Shown: positions 1 to 8,426 of the stretch, piece by piece | Layout of the letters: every line of letters begins with the position of its first letter | Position numbering within the stretch: the first letter of the stretch is position 1 | Assembly (NCBI GenBank): GCA_045590535.1 | Contig: JAZNRE010000005.1 | Location: forward strand, 124,001-188,000 | DNA length: 64,000 nt | Direction of reading: 5' to 3' | Source of the DNA: UMGS755 sp045590535 | Lineage (GTDB): Bacteria > Bacillota > Clostridia > UBA1381 > UBA9506 | Notes under the pieces: generated by a model | What the model was told of the DNA's origin: nothing | The model's database searches: none | What the model saw: the letters and a program-made list of their open reading frames with translations, nothing else | Position numbers and translations under genes: made by a program

Positions 1-507
1 CATGATAATCGCTAAGGTGGAAACGGCTGCAATAACCTGGCTTTCCGTCACCGATGACATAAACATGCCCAGGGCAACAAAAAACACACCCAAAAGAAAC
101 AGTCCCAAATAGCCAATGAGGGTTTCAGCAATAGCCGGTGTGCCGTAAAGCTCCATAATGGGCACAAAAAGCAAAGTCGCTGCCACACCAATGAAAAGCA
201 CGGTGGTAGCTGCCAAAAACTTACCAAAAACAATGTCGGTCACCCGGACAGGTGCTGTGAGCAAAAGCTGGTCTGTTTTGCTCTTTCGCTCTTCTGAAAA
301 CAAGCGCATGGTTAAAATGGGTATAACAATAACAAAAATTAAACCTACATTGGAAAAAAAGTTGCTCATAGAGGTTTGCTGTGCACCCATGTTGATAAAA
401 ACAAACATTAAGGATGCAAAGAAAATGAACACACTGAGGAAGATGTAACCCACTGGCGTTTTAAAATAGGCCTTGAGTTCACGCTTATAAATCGCTTTCA
501 TTTTCAT
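1..507 (-). CDS. ABC-2 type transporter permease, partial (GldF-like)
   Basis: This gene runs off the left edge, so only the first 169 residues are visible. The start ATG at 507 follows a GGAGCAG ribosome binding site and overlaps the end of the upstream ATPase gene by 23 bases, which indicates translational coupling. The product begins with a short basic cytoplasmic stretch (MKMKAIYKRELKAYFKTP), then hydrophobic segments near residues 20-40, 53-67, 92-112 and 125-150. The pattern matches the ABC-2 permeases that pair with GldA/CcmA-type ATPases in exporters. The motif SEERKSKTDQLLLTAPV between the second and third segments is typical of GldF-like permeases. The substrate cannot be inferred. 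Confidence 0.8.
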   Translation of the reverse strand, partial: MKMKAIYKRELKAYFKTPVGYIFLSVFIFFASLMFVFINMGAQQTSMSNFFSNVGLIFVIVIPILTMRLFSEERKSKTDQLLLTAPVRVTDIVFGKFLAATTVLFIGVAATLLFVPIMELYGTPAIAETLIGYLGLFLLGVFFVALGMFMSSVTESQVIAAVSTLAIIM

Positions 508-1561
508 CTGCTCCTTCCTCTTGCTCTTCTTGAGCCACTGTTTTCTCTGTTGCCGGCTCTTTTTTTGCCTCTACGGGCTGATTGACAATTTCAATTTCGT
601 CTTCTGAAACATCGGCAATTTTATTTTTACCCTGATTTTTTGTGACCTCTAAGAAGATATCTTCTAAAGATAAATCTACTGTTTGCAAAGATAACATGGG
701 CAGCTTTGCCTCTGCCAAGGCATTAAAGATGGAGGCCCGTACATCCACATGAGGCTCGGCCTCTAAAATAAAGTCAATGGAGCCGGCTTCTTTGCGACCT
801 AAAGATTTTATGTACTTGATGCCACCAATTTTCTCAAGTACATCCAAAATACTGCGCTCATCTCCTGCAACCCGCAGTTGAAATTTATTTTCGTTTGAAA
901 TGGACTTACCTAAATTTTCCGGGGTATCCCCGGCCACCAAACGCCCTTGGTTAATGATGATAACCCGCTCGCAAACAGCGTTAACCTCTTGCAGAATGTG
1001 AGAGGATAAAATAACGGTGTGCTCACGGCCCAGCTTTTTGATGACCGAACGAATTTCAATAATCTGCTTGGGGTCAAGACCAACTGTTGGCTCGTCTAAA
1101 ATCAGCACTTCGGGATTGCCCACCATAGCCTGCGCTAGTCCCACACGCTGCTTATAACCTTTCGATAGGTTGCCAATTAAACGGTCAGCTACATCTGTGA
1201 TTTTAACGGTTTCGCAGATTTTGGAAAGATGCTCCTCTCGGTCTTCTTTCACCTGTTTTAAATCATACACAAAGTCCAAATATTCTCGCACGGTCATATC
1301 CAAATAAAGCGGTGGATGCTCCGGCAGGTAACCAATTTTTTTCTTGGCTTCAACGGGGTTATCCAGCACATCGTAACCATCAATTAAAACTGTGCCGTCA
1401 GTTGCCGATAAGTATCCTGTTAAAATATTCATTGTGGTTGATTTTCCGGCGCCGTTAGGACCTAAAAAACCGAGAATTTCACCTTTTTTTACGGTAAAGG
1501 AAATGTTATCAACAGCAAGCTGATTGCCATATTTTTTGGTCAGGTTTTTAATTTCAACCAT
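485..1561 (-). CDS. ABC transporter ATP-binding protein (GldA/CcmA type)
   Basis: This is the ATPase of an ABC-2 exporter. It has Walker A GPNGAGKST near residues 34-42, the signature LSKGYKQRVG near 132, Walker B VLILDEP near 152 and the H-loop SSH near 187. The open frame extends 18 bases further upstream, but a GGGAGG ribosome binding site sits inside that extension, so the start at 1561 (MVEIKNL) is preferred. After about residue 310 there is an unusual Glu/Asp-rich, low-complexity tail of roughly 45 residues that ordinary GldA-like proteins lack. The permease gene overlaps its 3' end. Substrate unknown. Confidence 0.88.
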   Translation of the reverse strand: MVEIKNLTKKYGNQLAVDNISFTVKKGEILGFLGPNGAGKSTTMNILTGYLSATDGTVLIDGYDVLDNPVEAKKKIGYLPEHPPLYLDMTVREYLDFVYDLKQVKEDREEHLSKICETVKITDVADRLIGNLSKGYKQRVGLAQAMVGNPEVLILDEPTVGLDPKQIIEIRSVIKKLGREHTVILSSHILQEVNAVCERVIIINQGRLVAGDTPENLGKSISNENKFQLRVAGDERSILDVLEKIGGIKYIKSLGRKEAGSIDFILEAEPHVDVRASIFNALAEAKLPMLSLQTVDLSLEDIFLEVTKNQGKNKIADVSEDEIEIVNQPVEAKKEPATEKTVAQEEQEEGADENESDL

Positions 1562-1637
1562 TCTGTAACCTCCCTGCATAATCTTCTCTTTACATCATAT
1601 CACGCGAATGTAGACAAAATGTGAATAAAGCGTAAAT

Positions 1638-1667
1638 TTTCAGCAGGAGAAAATTCTCCTGCTGAAA
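1638..1667 (-). terminator. Hairpin downstream of aspS
   Basis: A perfect 14-bp inverted repeat (1638-1651 with 1654-1667, 2-nt loop) lies 13 bases after the aspS stop. The following U-run is weak on the minus strand, so termination efficiency is uncertain. It separates the hisS-aspS unit from the ABC exporter genes. Confidence 0.6.
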
Positions 1668-1679
1668 CACAAACTTTGA

Positions 1680-3464
1680 TTAGTCTAAATCTTCTAATTT
1701 AAGGTGCAGTTCCTTTAACTGTTTGGGGTCAACCGTTGTGGGTGCCTCTGTCATAAGTTCAGAAGCATCCTTCACCTTCGGGAATGCAATAACATCACGA
1801 ATGGAATCACGGCCCGCAAGCAACATAACAAGACGGTCAAGACCGTAGGCCATGCCACCGTGGGGTGGTGTGCCATAACGGAAGGCATTCATTAAATAGC
1901 CAAACTGCTCCCAGGCTCTCTCCTTGGTGAAGCCCAGTGCCTCAAACATTTTCTGCTGCAGCTCGGTGTTAAAAATACGCAAGCTGCCGCCACCAACCTC
2001 GGTGCCGTTAAACACCATGTCATAAGCCTTGGCCCGAACCTTTTGGGGATTTTCATCCAAAAGAGGAATGTCTTCTTCAACCGGCATGGTGAAGGGATGA
2101 TGCTTGGCAACATAACGGTCTTCTTCTTCGCTATACTCAAACAGCGGGAAGTCGGTTACCCACAACAAATCATATTCGTCTTTTTTCAATAAATCAAAGC
2201 GACGGGCAAGTTCTAAACGCAGAGCACCCAAAGCGTCATACACAACTTCGTTGCGGTCAGCCACAATCATAATAATGTCGCCAACCTCGGCACCCATCTT
2301 GGATAAAATACCGTCAATTTCTTCCTGGGTTAAAAATTTAGTGATGGAAGATTTAAGCTCGCCTTCGCCAACGGTAATCCATGCCATGCCCTTTGCCTTG
2401 TAAATCTTAACAAAATCAACCAAACCGTCTAAATCGCGGCGTGAAAGCTTGCCATCGCCACCCTTGCAGTTAATGGCGCGAACACTGCCACCTTTTTGCA
2501 CAGCATCGGCAAACACTTTAAAGCCGCAACCGCCCACAATGTCAGACAAATCCACAAGCTCAAGGCCAAAACGGGTATCCGGCTTATCGGATCCATAGCG
2601 GTCCATTGCTTCCTGATAGGGAATGCGACGGAAAGGGGTTTTAAGGTCAATGCCTAAAATTTCTTTAAAGATTTTTTTCATAAAGCCTTCATTGACAGTT
2701 AAAACATCATCAATGTCAACAAAAGACATTTCAAGGTCAATCTGTGTAAACTCGGGCTGACGGTCAGCACGCAGGTCTTCATCACGGAAGCACTTAACGA
2801 TTTGCATGTATCTATCCATGCCCGAAAGCATCAAAAGCTGCTTGTAAAGCTGGGGTGACTGGGGCAGCGCATAAAAGTGACCGGGGTGCACACGGCTGGG
2901 CACCAAATAGTCACGGGCGCCTTCCGGTGTGGATTTGGTCAGCATGGGGGTTTCAATTTCTAAAAAGCCCTCGCTGTCAAAATAGTCACGAGCCAGTTTT
3001 GCCACTCTGTGACGAAGCTCCATGAGCCGTTGCATGCTGGGACGACGCAAGTCTAAATAACGGTATTTTAAGCGAACTTCTTCACGAACATTGCTGTCTT
3101 CTTCAATGTAAATCGGCGGGGTTTCTGCCTTGGATAATATTCTTAATTCTTTAGCATGAATTTCAATTTTACCGGTGGGCATTTTTTCGTTGATGGCTTC
3201 TTTATCACGAAGCACAACCTCGCCCACTACCGCCAAAACGAATTCGTTGCGGATGGTGTCGGCCTTTTCAAACATTTCCTTGTCTTTATCTGCATTAAAC
3301 ACAACCTGCACAAGACCAGAACGGTCGCGCAAGCCAATAAAGATAAGACCGCCTAAATTACGGTATGACTGTGTCCAGCCCATAATTGTTACTTCATTGC
3401 CCACATGTTCTTCGCGCAGAGTGCCGCATTTGTGAGTTCTTTTCAGACCTGTTAAAGTTTCCAT
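1680..3464 (-). CDS. aspS: Aspartyl-tRNA synthetase
   Basis: This class II synthetase charges tRNA-Asp, or tRNA-Asp and tRNA-Asn if the enzyme is non-discriminating. At 594 residues it is the normal bacterial length. The N-terminal OB-fold anticodon-binding domain is seen as GWTQSYRNLGGLIFIGLRDR. Motif 2 is FRDEDLRADRQPEFTQID near residue 222, the bacterial GAD insertion lies around residues 290-410, and motif 3 is GLDRLVMLLAG near the C terminus. The ATG at 3464 follows the hisS stop codon directly (TAAATG), with a GGAGG ribosome binding site inside the end of hisS, so the two genes are one translationally coupled operon. Confidence 0.97.
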   Translation of the reverse strand: METLTGLKRTHKCGTLREEHVGNEVTIMGWTQSYRNLGGLIFIGLRDRSGLVQVVFNADKDKEMFEKADTIRNEFVLAVVGEVVLRDKEAINEKMPTGKIEIHAKELRILSKAETPPIYIEEDSNVREEVRLKYRYLDLRRPSMQRLMELRHRVAKLARDYFDSEGFLEIETPMLTKSTPEGARDYLVPSRVHPGHFYALPQSPQLYKQLLMLSGMDRYMQIVKCFRDEDLRADRQPEFTQIDLEMSFVDIDDVLTVNEGFMKKIFKEILGIDLKTPFRRIPYQEAMDRYGSDKPDTRFGLELVDLSDIVGGCGFKVFADAVQKGGSVRAINCKGGDGKLSRRDLDGLVDFVKIYKAKGMAWITVGEGELKSSITKFLTQEEIDGILSKMGAEVGDIIMIVADRNEVVYDALGALRLELARRFDLLKKDEYDLLWVTDFPLFEYSEEEDRYVAKHHPFTMPVEEDIPLLDENPQKVRAKAYDMVFNGTEVGGGSLRIFNTELQQKMFEALGFTKERAWEQFGYLMNAFRYGTPPHGGMAYGLDRLVMLLAGRDSIRDVIAFPKVKDASELMTEAPTTVDPKQLKELHLKLEDLD

Positions 3465-4733
3465 TTATTCCAATCCTCCAAGCTGGTTAAAAAAGTTAGC
3501 CAGTGTACCGAGTGCTACCTCTGTTGTTTCGCCTGTTTCCATATTCTTCAATCTGGCACAGCCGCTTTCAATTTCTGTATCGCCCAGCACCATCGTATAT
3601 TTTGCACCAATTTTATCAGCATATTTCATTTGCGCTTTCACGCTGCGGTTCATATAGTCCCGTTCCACCGAAACATGCTCGCGGCGCAAATCATACACAA
3701 GCTTTTGCACAAAAGCATCCGCTTTTTCGCCAATATGACCGATGAATAAATCCACCGTTTCATTGCCGCCCAAATCAATTTCCAAATTTTCTAAAAGCAA
3801 CAAAAGTCGCTCCATGCCCAAGCCAAAGCCAACGCCCGGCATATCGGGTCCACCCAGTTCGGAAACCAGACCGTTATAGCGACCACCACCGCAAACTGTG
3901 CCCTGTGCACCAATGTTTTTTGAAACAATTTCAAAAACCGTTCTGGTGTAATAATCAAGACCGCGCACAATGGTTCCGTCAACGGTGTAGCTTACGCCCA
4001 TCTCATCTAAATAATGGCGCAGCTCTTCAAAATGGCTGCCGCAGTCGGGACAGATGTTATCCAAAAGAATGGGCGCATCATTATAAATTTCCTTGCAGCT
4101 TTTTTCTTTACAATCTAAAATGCGCAAGGGGTTTTTTTCATAGCGTTGGCGGCAGGTTTCACAAAGCTCACCAAGGTGAGGCTTAAAGAACGCCCGCAAC
4201 TTTTCGTTATAAACCTTGCGGCAGGTGGGGCAACCAATGCTGTTAATGCGCAATTCTACGCCACCCACATTCAGCCGACGAAACAGCTCTAACGCCAAAG
4301 AAATAATCTCAGCATCCAAAGCCGCACTTTCAGCACCAAAAACTTCAACACCAAACTGATGAAAGGCTCTTAGGCGGCCTGCCTGTGGCTTTTCATAACG
4401 AAAACAGGGGGTTACATAATACAGTTTAACCGGCAAAGCCTGGGCATAAAGAGAATGCTCAACCAAGCTTCTCACCACTGATGCTGTTCCCTCAGGACGC
4501 AAGGTGATGCTGCGGTCGCCTTTATCAAAAAAAGTATACATTTCTTTTTGAACCACATCCGTGGTATCGCCCACACCCCGTTCAAAAAGCTCTGTGTGTT
4601 CAAAAACAGGTGTGCGGATTTCGTGATATCCGTAATCACCGCAAAGCTCTTTGATGGTGCTTTCCATAACATGCCATTTATATGATTCTTGCGGCAGTAC
4701 ATCATGTGTACCCCGCGGCGCTTTTATCTGCAT
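3465..4733 (-). CDS. hisS: Histidyl-tRNA synthetase
   Basis: This class II synthetase charges tRNA-His. The 422-residue product has motif 1 near the N terminus (APRGTHDVLP), motif 2 (TLRPEGTASVVR, FRYEKPQAGRLRAFHQ), the HisA motif (RGLDYYTRTVFE near 260) and the C-terminal anticodon-binding domain. The central insertion is Cys-rich with several CxxC pairs (CPTC, CETC, CPDC), as in many Clostridia HisRS. A longer frame could start at a TTG at 4748, but TTGGAG lies nine bases upstream of the ATG at 4733, so that start is preferred. It is the first gene of the hisS-aspS operon. Confidence 0.97.
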   Translation of the reverse strand: MQIKAPRGTHDVLPQESYKWHVMESTIKELCGDYGYHEIRTPVFEHTELFERGVGDTTDVVQKEMYTFFDKGDRSITLRPEGTASVVRSLVEHSLYAQALPVKLYYVTPCFRYEKPQAGRLRAFHQFGVEVFGAESAALDAEIISLALELFRRLNVGGVELRINSIGCPTCRKVYNEKLRAFFKPHLGELCETCRQRYEKNPLRILDCKEKSCKEIYNDAPILLDNICPDCGSHFEELRHYLDEMGVSYTVDGTIVRGLDYYTRTVFEIVSKNIGAQGTVCGGGRYNGLVSELGGPDMPGVGFGLGMERLLLLLENLEIDLGGNETVDLFIGHIGEKADAFVQKLVYDLRREHVSVERDYMNRSVKAQMKYADKIGAKYTMVLGDTEIESGCARLKNMETGETTEVALGTLANFFNQLGGLE

Positions 4734-4769
4734 AGGCACAGACTCCAATCCATTTTCTTGTATCGTCTA

Positions 4770-4798
4770 ATTATATCATAGTTTTTTTGAAATTGCAA
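4770..4798 (-). promoter_or_regulatory. Sigma-A promoter of hisS-aspS
   Basis: On the minus strand TTGCAA (4793-4798) and TATAAT (4770-4775) are separated by 17 bases, 37 bases ahead of the hisS ATG. The leader is too short for a T-box and none is seen. From 4799 to 4994 the sequence is AT-rich and I see no gene. Confidence 0.75.
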
Positions 4799-4994
4799 AC
4801 CTTTATTTGAAAAAATATGGTATTTGGTCTTGACTTTGGTAAAATTTTTTATTCTATACATTTTAAGAGATCTCACAGGATTTGGACATAATAAATATGA
4901 CTCCGCATGCTGTTTTTCTTTATGCTATTTTTAACAAAAAACACACTTTTAATTGTACAAGGTTAATATTTTATGAAATATAAAAATTTTTGTG

Positions 4995-5023
4995 TTGACA
5001 TTTTAGCAAAAAACCGATATAAT
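4995..5023 (+). promoter_or_regulatory. Sigma-A promoter of rpsU
   Basis: A perfect consensus promoter, TTGACA (4995-5000) and TATAAT (5018-5023) with 17-bp spacing, lies about 145 bases ahead of rpsU. Confidence 0.9.
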
Positions 5024-5029
5024 ATATCT

Positions 5030-5167
5030 CGTGGTTTTGTATTGCGACTGAAAAATGTGTTATGAATATGTCGCATTTTCCGCCTCGGTTTTTGTCATGA
5101 CCGGGAGGGAAAACCATCATTCTAATGATGATAACCCAACGCAAAGTACCGGAGGGAGGGAATATAA
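5030..5167 (+). promoter_or_regulatory. rpsU 5' leader with repeated Shine-Dalgarno-like blocks
   Basis: The predicted transcript has about 138 untranslated bases before rpsU, long for a small ribosomal protein gene. The leader holds two near-identical purine blocks, an ACCGGGAGGGAA at about 5100 and an ACCGGAGGGAGGGAA just before the gene, with a small hairpin (ATCATTCTAATGAT) between them. Only the second block is placed to serve the rpsU start. The duplication could allow alternative folding or autoregulation, but I cannot assign a known RNA family. Confidence 0.45.
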
Positions 5168-5344
5168 ATGTCCGAAATCAGACTTAAGGAACACGAGTCT
5201 TTAGATAGTGCCCTGCGTCGTTTTAAGCGTTCTTGCGCAAAAGATGGCGTTCTTTCAGAACTCAGAAAGAGAGAGCATTATGAAAAGCCCAGCGTGAAGA
5301 GAAAAAAGAAATCCGAAGCCGCCAGAAAAAGAAAGTTCAAATAA
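5168..5344 (+). CDS. rpsU: 30S ribosomal protein S21 (bS21)
   Basis: This 58-residue basic protein of the small ribosomal subunit supports initiation near the 3' end of 16S rRNA. The sequence starts MSEIRLKEHESLDSALRRFK and ends in the typical very basic tail (KRKKKSEAARKRKFK). It is a normal-length bS21. The start is set by a GGAGGGAGGG ribosome binding site seven bases upstream. It stands alone between its own promoter and a strong terminator, without the dnaG or yqeY neighbours seen in some genomes. Confidence 0.95.
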   Translation: MSEIRLKEHESLDSALRRFKRSCAKDGVLSELRKREHYEKPSVKRKKKSEAARKRKFK

Positions 5345-5389
5345 GGCTTCGTACATTACCTGTTATTTGGAAACGAAATCAGGACCATT

Positions 5390-5422
5390 GCAGCAAGGCA
5401 TTTGCCTTGCTGCTTTTTCTTT
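5390..5422 (+). terminator. Intrinsic terminator of rpsU
   Basis: An 11-bp perfect stem (5390-5400 with 5403-5413, sequence GCAGCAAGGCA) with a 2-nt loop is followed by TTTTTCTTT. Confidence 0.92.
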
Positions 5423-5426
5423 GCCA

Positions 5427-5519
5427 AAATCCCTCCACCACCTTTGGTGGTCTCCCTCCGGAATCCACTCGCTGTCTGCGACGCCCCTTTAAGCAAGGAG
5501 GCTTTGCAGGGGAGGCTTA
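5427..5519. repeat. Dispersed intergenic repeat, copy 1
   Basis: This stretch has no coding potential. It contains the small hairpin CCACCTTTGGTGG and, at 5472-5518, a CTGTCTGCGA segment followed by CCCCTTTAAGCAAGGAGG and CTTTGCAGGGGAGGCTT. The same segment, slightly diverged, recurs at 54428-54497. It resembles the short non-coding C/T-rich repeats that are abundant between genes in gut Clostridia. It sits between two terminators. Confidence 0.55.
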
Positions 5520-5535
5520 TTGATTAACCAATACA

Positions 5536-5576
5536 AAAAGGAACAAACCCGATGCTACATCGGGTTTGTTCCTTTT
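5536..5576 (-). terminator. Terminator of the argD-argF-GNAT unit
   Basis: A perfect 19-bp stem (5536-5554 with 5558-5576) with a 3-nt loop has U-runs on both sides, so it can act in both directions. It lies 39 bases after the stop of the minus-strand GNAT gene. Confidence 0.9.
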
Positions 5577-5614
5577 CAGTCTAATCGATTTTTTAAAAAT
5601 GTACCACTGTCGCC

Positions 5615-6079
5615 TTATGCATAATCCTTACACAACAGGGCACGAATGTAGCCTTTGCAGAAGGTGGTGGAATGAACATAAAAGCCTCGTCCGTAATAAA
5701 ACCGAACTAATGAAGAGGCTTTGGCTGCTGTGTGCAGCACCACCCGTTTCACACCTAACTTGCGCATTTCGCTGTCAAAAACACCCATCATGGATTTGCC
5801 AATGCCTAAATTTTGATAATCAGCACTCACACCAAAACGGGAAAGATACGCTGTGTCTTCATTGATTTGTTCCACACGCAAACTGCCCACAACTTCATCG
5901 TCAATATAGGCCACATACACAAGCTTATCCACAATGTCATTTTCCACTTGTTCACGACTTTCGTGGAGAGCTGCGGTGTCGTCAAGGCCTGCAATTTCAA
6001 TGTATTTTTTAAAGGCCTGCTGGGTAATTTTAATAATGCTGTCTGTATCTTCAAGTGTTGCTTTACGAACTGAAAACAT
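5615..6079 (-). CDS. GNAT family N-acetyltransferase
   Basis: A 154-residue single-domain Gcn5-related acetyltransferase. The acetyl-CoA binding motif A is visible as VSADYQNLGIGKSMMGVF around residues 84-101, and the C-terminal SSLVRFYYGRGFY matches motif B. The substrate is unknown. It begins 18 bases after the argF stop with a GGGAGG ribosome binding site, so it is probably co-transcribed with argD-argF. Position alone does not make it an arginine enzyme (N-acetylglutamate synthase); several small acetyltransferases in Clostridia have that role, so this remains one possibility. Confidence 0.85.
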   Translation of the reverse strand: MFSVRKATLEDTDSIIKITQQAFKKYIEIAGLDDTAALHESREQVENDIVDKLVYVAYIDDEVVGSLRVEQINEDTAYLSRFGVSADYQNLGIGKSMMGVFDSEMRKLGVKRVVLHTAAKASSLVRFYYGRGFYVHSTTFCKGYIRALLCKDYA

Positions 6080-6097
6080 ATTGGTTCCTCCCTTTCC

Positions 6098-7018
6098 TTA
6101 TTCTCCCATAGCCATAACCAAAACGGCTTTTTGAGCATGCAATCTGTTTTCGGCTTCATCAAAAATAACCGATTGCGGACCGTCAATAACCGAGTCGGTC
6201 ACCTCCATGCCACGATACGCCGGCAAGCAATGGAGGAAAATGGCATCCTTCTTTGCCAGGGCAAATAATTCGTCATTCACCTGATAGGGTGAAAAAGCCT
6301 TGACTTTTTCTGCCTTTTGGTCCTCCTGACCCATGCTGACCCAAGTGTCTGTATAAACAGCGTCGGCGTCCTTAACCGCTTCTTTAGGGTCTTCTGTTAT
6401 TACAATGCGGGCACCGGTTTCTTTTGCATCTTCCATGGCTTTTTTAACCACTTCTTCGTCGCATTTATACGCCGCCGGTGTTGCCACAGCCACTTCCATG
6501 CCGCATTTGGCACCACCAAAAAGAAGGGAATGTGCCATGTTGTTGCCATCGCCCACATAGGCAAGCTTTTTGCCCTTTAAAGAGCCACAATGCTCTTGAA
6601 TAGTTAATAAATCAGCCAACACCTGACAGGGATGCAGCAAATCGGTCAAACCGTTGATAATGGGAATGGAGCCAAACTCGGCCAGTGCCTCTACATCCTC
6701 CTGACGGTAAGTACGAATCATGATGCCGTCTAAATAGCGGGATAAAACCTTGGCGGTATCGTGAATGGTTTCACCTCTGCCCAACTGAATGTCATTGGAG
6801 CTTAAAAACAGCGCATGGCCGCCCAACTGATACATGCCCACCTCAAAGGACACCCTGGTTCTTGTGGAGGATTTTGAAAAAATCATGCCCAAAGTTTTGC
6901 CCTGCAGCAAGGGATGAGGAATCCCCTCTTTTTGCTCTTTTTTGAGCTTTGCCGCTAAAGTTAATGCTTTTTCTATGTCCTCCGGTGACCAATCATGTAA
7001 AGATAATAAATGTTTCAT
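6098..7018 (-). CDS. argF: Ornithine carbamoyltransferase
   Basis: This enzyme condenses ornithine and carbamoyl phosphate to citrulline, the sixth step of arginine synthesis. Visible motifs are the carbamoyl-phosphate loop SSTRTRVSFE near residue 52, HPCQVLADLLT near 130, and the catalytic Cys motif FLHCLPAYRG near 260. The length of 306 residues is normal. The frame opens upstream at 7039, but AAAGG lies ten bases before the ATG at 7018 (MKHLLSLHDWS), which is also where homologues start. It follows argD by about 80 bases in the same direction and may share its ArgR-like control. Confidence 0.96.
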   Translation of the reverse strand: MKHLLSLHDWSPEDIEKALTLAAKLKKEQKEGIPHPLLQGKTLGMIFSKSSTRTRVSFEVGMYQLGGHALFLSSNDIQLGRGETIHDTAKVLSRYLDGIMIRTYRQEDVEALAEFGSIPIINGLTDLLHPCQVLADLLTIQEHCGSLKGKKLAYVGDGNNMAHSLLFGGAKCGMEVAVATPAAYKCDEEVVKKAMEDAKETGARIVITEDPKEAVKDADAVYTDTWVSMGQEDQKAEKVKAFSPYQVNDELFALAKKDAIFLHCLPAYRGMEVTDSVIDGPQSVIFDEAENRLHAQKAVLVMAMGE

Positions 7019-7097
7019 AATCTGCAACCTTTCTGCCATTGTGCAAAATTCGTCTGCACATGCAATTTATTCTGCGGCGTAACTTTGCGCCCTTGTG

Positions 7098-8297
7098 TTA
7101 TAAGCTTTTTAAAATTTCTGTCAAGTCGTCAATAAAGGTGTCCACCATTTCTTTTTCGATAATCAGCGGCGGAGCTATGCGCAAAATGGAATCACCCACA
7201 GCACCCGCTAAATATTTTTTATTAAAAAGCTCGCCCTGAATGGTTTTGGCAATCGGCTCTGAAAATGCCACGCCCAGCATAAGACCAAAACCTCTCACCT
7301 GACTGATGACGGGGAACTTCTTCATAAGCTCTTCTAATTTTTCTTTAAAATAACCGCCAACTACAGCGCTGTTTTCTACCAATTTTTCTTCATCAAAGGC
7401 TTTAAAAACAGCTAAACCGGCTGCTGTTGCCAAAGGGTTACCGCCAAAGGTTGTGCCATGGTCACCCGGCTCAAAGCCAGCTGCAACCTCTGCTTTAGCA
7501 CAAACGGCACCAATGGGAACACCGCCGCCCAAGGCCTTTGCCATGGTGAAAATATCCGGCTCAATGCCAAAGTTTTCGTAGCAAAACAGCTTACCGGTGC
7601 GACCCATGCCGGTTTGAATTTCATCAACAATCAGCAAAATGTCTTTTTCTTTGCACAAAGCCACAACCTGCTCTACATAGCTTTTGTCTAAAGGACGCAC
7701 ACCCGATTCACCCTGCACCAGCTCCAGCATAATGGCGGCTGTTTTTTCGGTCACCGCATTTTGCAGTGCTGCAAAATCATTGGCGGGCACATGGGTAAAG
7801 CCGGGGGTTAAAGGCTTGTAGGGCTTTTGATATTTCGGTTGCCCTGTTGCTGCCACGCAGGCCAAGGTACGGCCATGGAAAGAGTTTTCTAAAGTGATGA
7901 TTTCACTTTTTTCAGGCTGTCCTTTTTTATAAAAATAAATTTTTGCCAGTTTCACCGCACCCTCATTGGCTTCGGCACCGGAATTGGCAAAGAAAACCTT
8001 GTCGCAAACCGAGTGTTTCACAATTTGTTCGGCTAATTTTGCCTGATTTTCGATATAATATAAACTGGAGGTGTGCAGCAGGGCGTCAATCTGGTCGTGC
8101 AAAGCCTTTTTCAAGGTTTTGTGACCGTGACCCAAAGCACTCACCGCAATACCGGCTAAAAAGTCAGTATATTTTTCACCCTCTGTATCGTATAAATACA
8201 TGCCTTCACCTTTTACAAAAGCAACCGGTGTTCGCTTGCCAAAGGTGTTCATGTAATACTGATTGTCAAGCTCCATGATTTGTTGTAAATTCATCAT
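7098..8297 (-). CDS. argD: Acetylornithine aminotransferase
   Basis: This class III PLP-dependent transaminase converts N-acetylglutamate semialdehyde to N-acetylornithine. The PLP lysine lies in FTMAKALGGGVPIGA and the cofactor-binding motif is LLIVDEIQTGMGRTG. At about 399 residues it has the family length. The frame is open up to 8339, but AGAGAAGGACGA precedes ATGATG at 8297/8294, so translation starts there; which of the two ATGs is used is not resolved. Promoter and putative ArgR boxes lie directly upstream. The succinyl-diaminopimelate role seen in some homologues cannot be excluded. Confidence 0.95.
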   Translation of the reverse strand: MMNLQQIMELDNQYYMNTFGKRTPVAFVKGEGMYLYDTEGEKYTDFLAGIAVSALGHGHKTLKKALHDQIDALLHTSSLYYIENQAKLAEQIVKHSVCDKVFFANSGAEANEGAVKLAKIYFYKKGQPEKSEIITLENSFHGRTLACVAATGQPKYQKPYKPLTPGFTHVPANDFAALQNAVTEKTAAIMLELVQGESGVRPLDKSYVEQVVALCKEKDILLIVDEIQTGMGRTGKLFCYENFGIEPDIFTMAKALGGGVPIGAVCAKAEVAAGFEPGDHGTTFGGNPLATAAGLAVFKAFDEEKLVENSAVVGGYFKEKLEELMKKFPVISQVRGFGLMLGVAFSEPIAKTIQGELFNKKYLAGAVGDSILRIAPPLIIEKEMVDTFIDDLTEILKSL

Positions 8298-8321
8298 TCG
8301 TCCTTCTCTCTCCTTAGTCTG

Positions 8322-8356
8322 TTTATAATTATACATCATTTTGCATAATTATGCAA
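8322..8356 (-). promoter_or_regulatory. argD promoter with two ArgR-box-like palindromes
   Basis: On the minus strand TTGCAT (8351-8356) and TATAAT (8328-8333) are 17 bases apart. The -35 lies inside a perfect 16-bp palindrome, TTGCATAATTATGCAA (8341-8356). The -10 lies inside a second palindrome, TATAATTATA (8324-8333), flanked by TT and CA. Their centres are 20 bp apart, close to the usual spacing of paired ARG boxes (consensus TGAATAATTATTCA). Repression by ArgR is inferred; argR itself is not in this window. Confidence 0.65.
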
Positions 8357-8426
8357 GTATTTTTTTAAATTTATTTTGTATTTGCAAATACATCCAAAAT
8401 CGGAAAAAATTTATATACATTTTTGT

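Noticed and set aside
4734..4994. T-box leader before hisS
   Set aside because: The hisS promoter leaves a 5' UTR of under 40 bases, and the T-box GGTGGNACC-type motif is absent.
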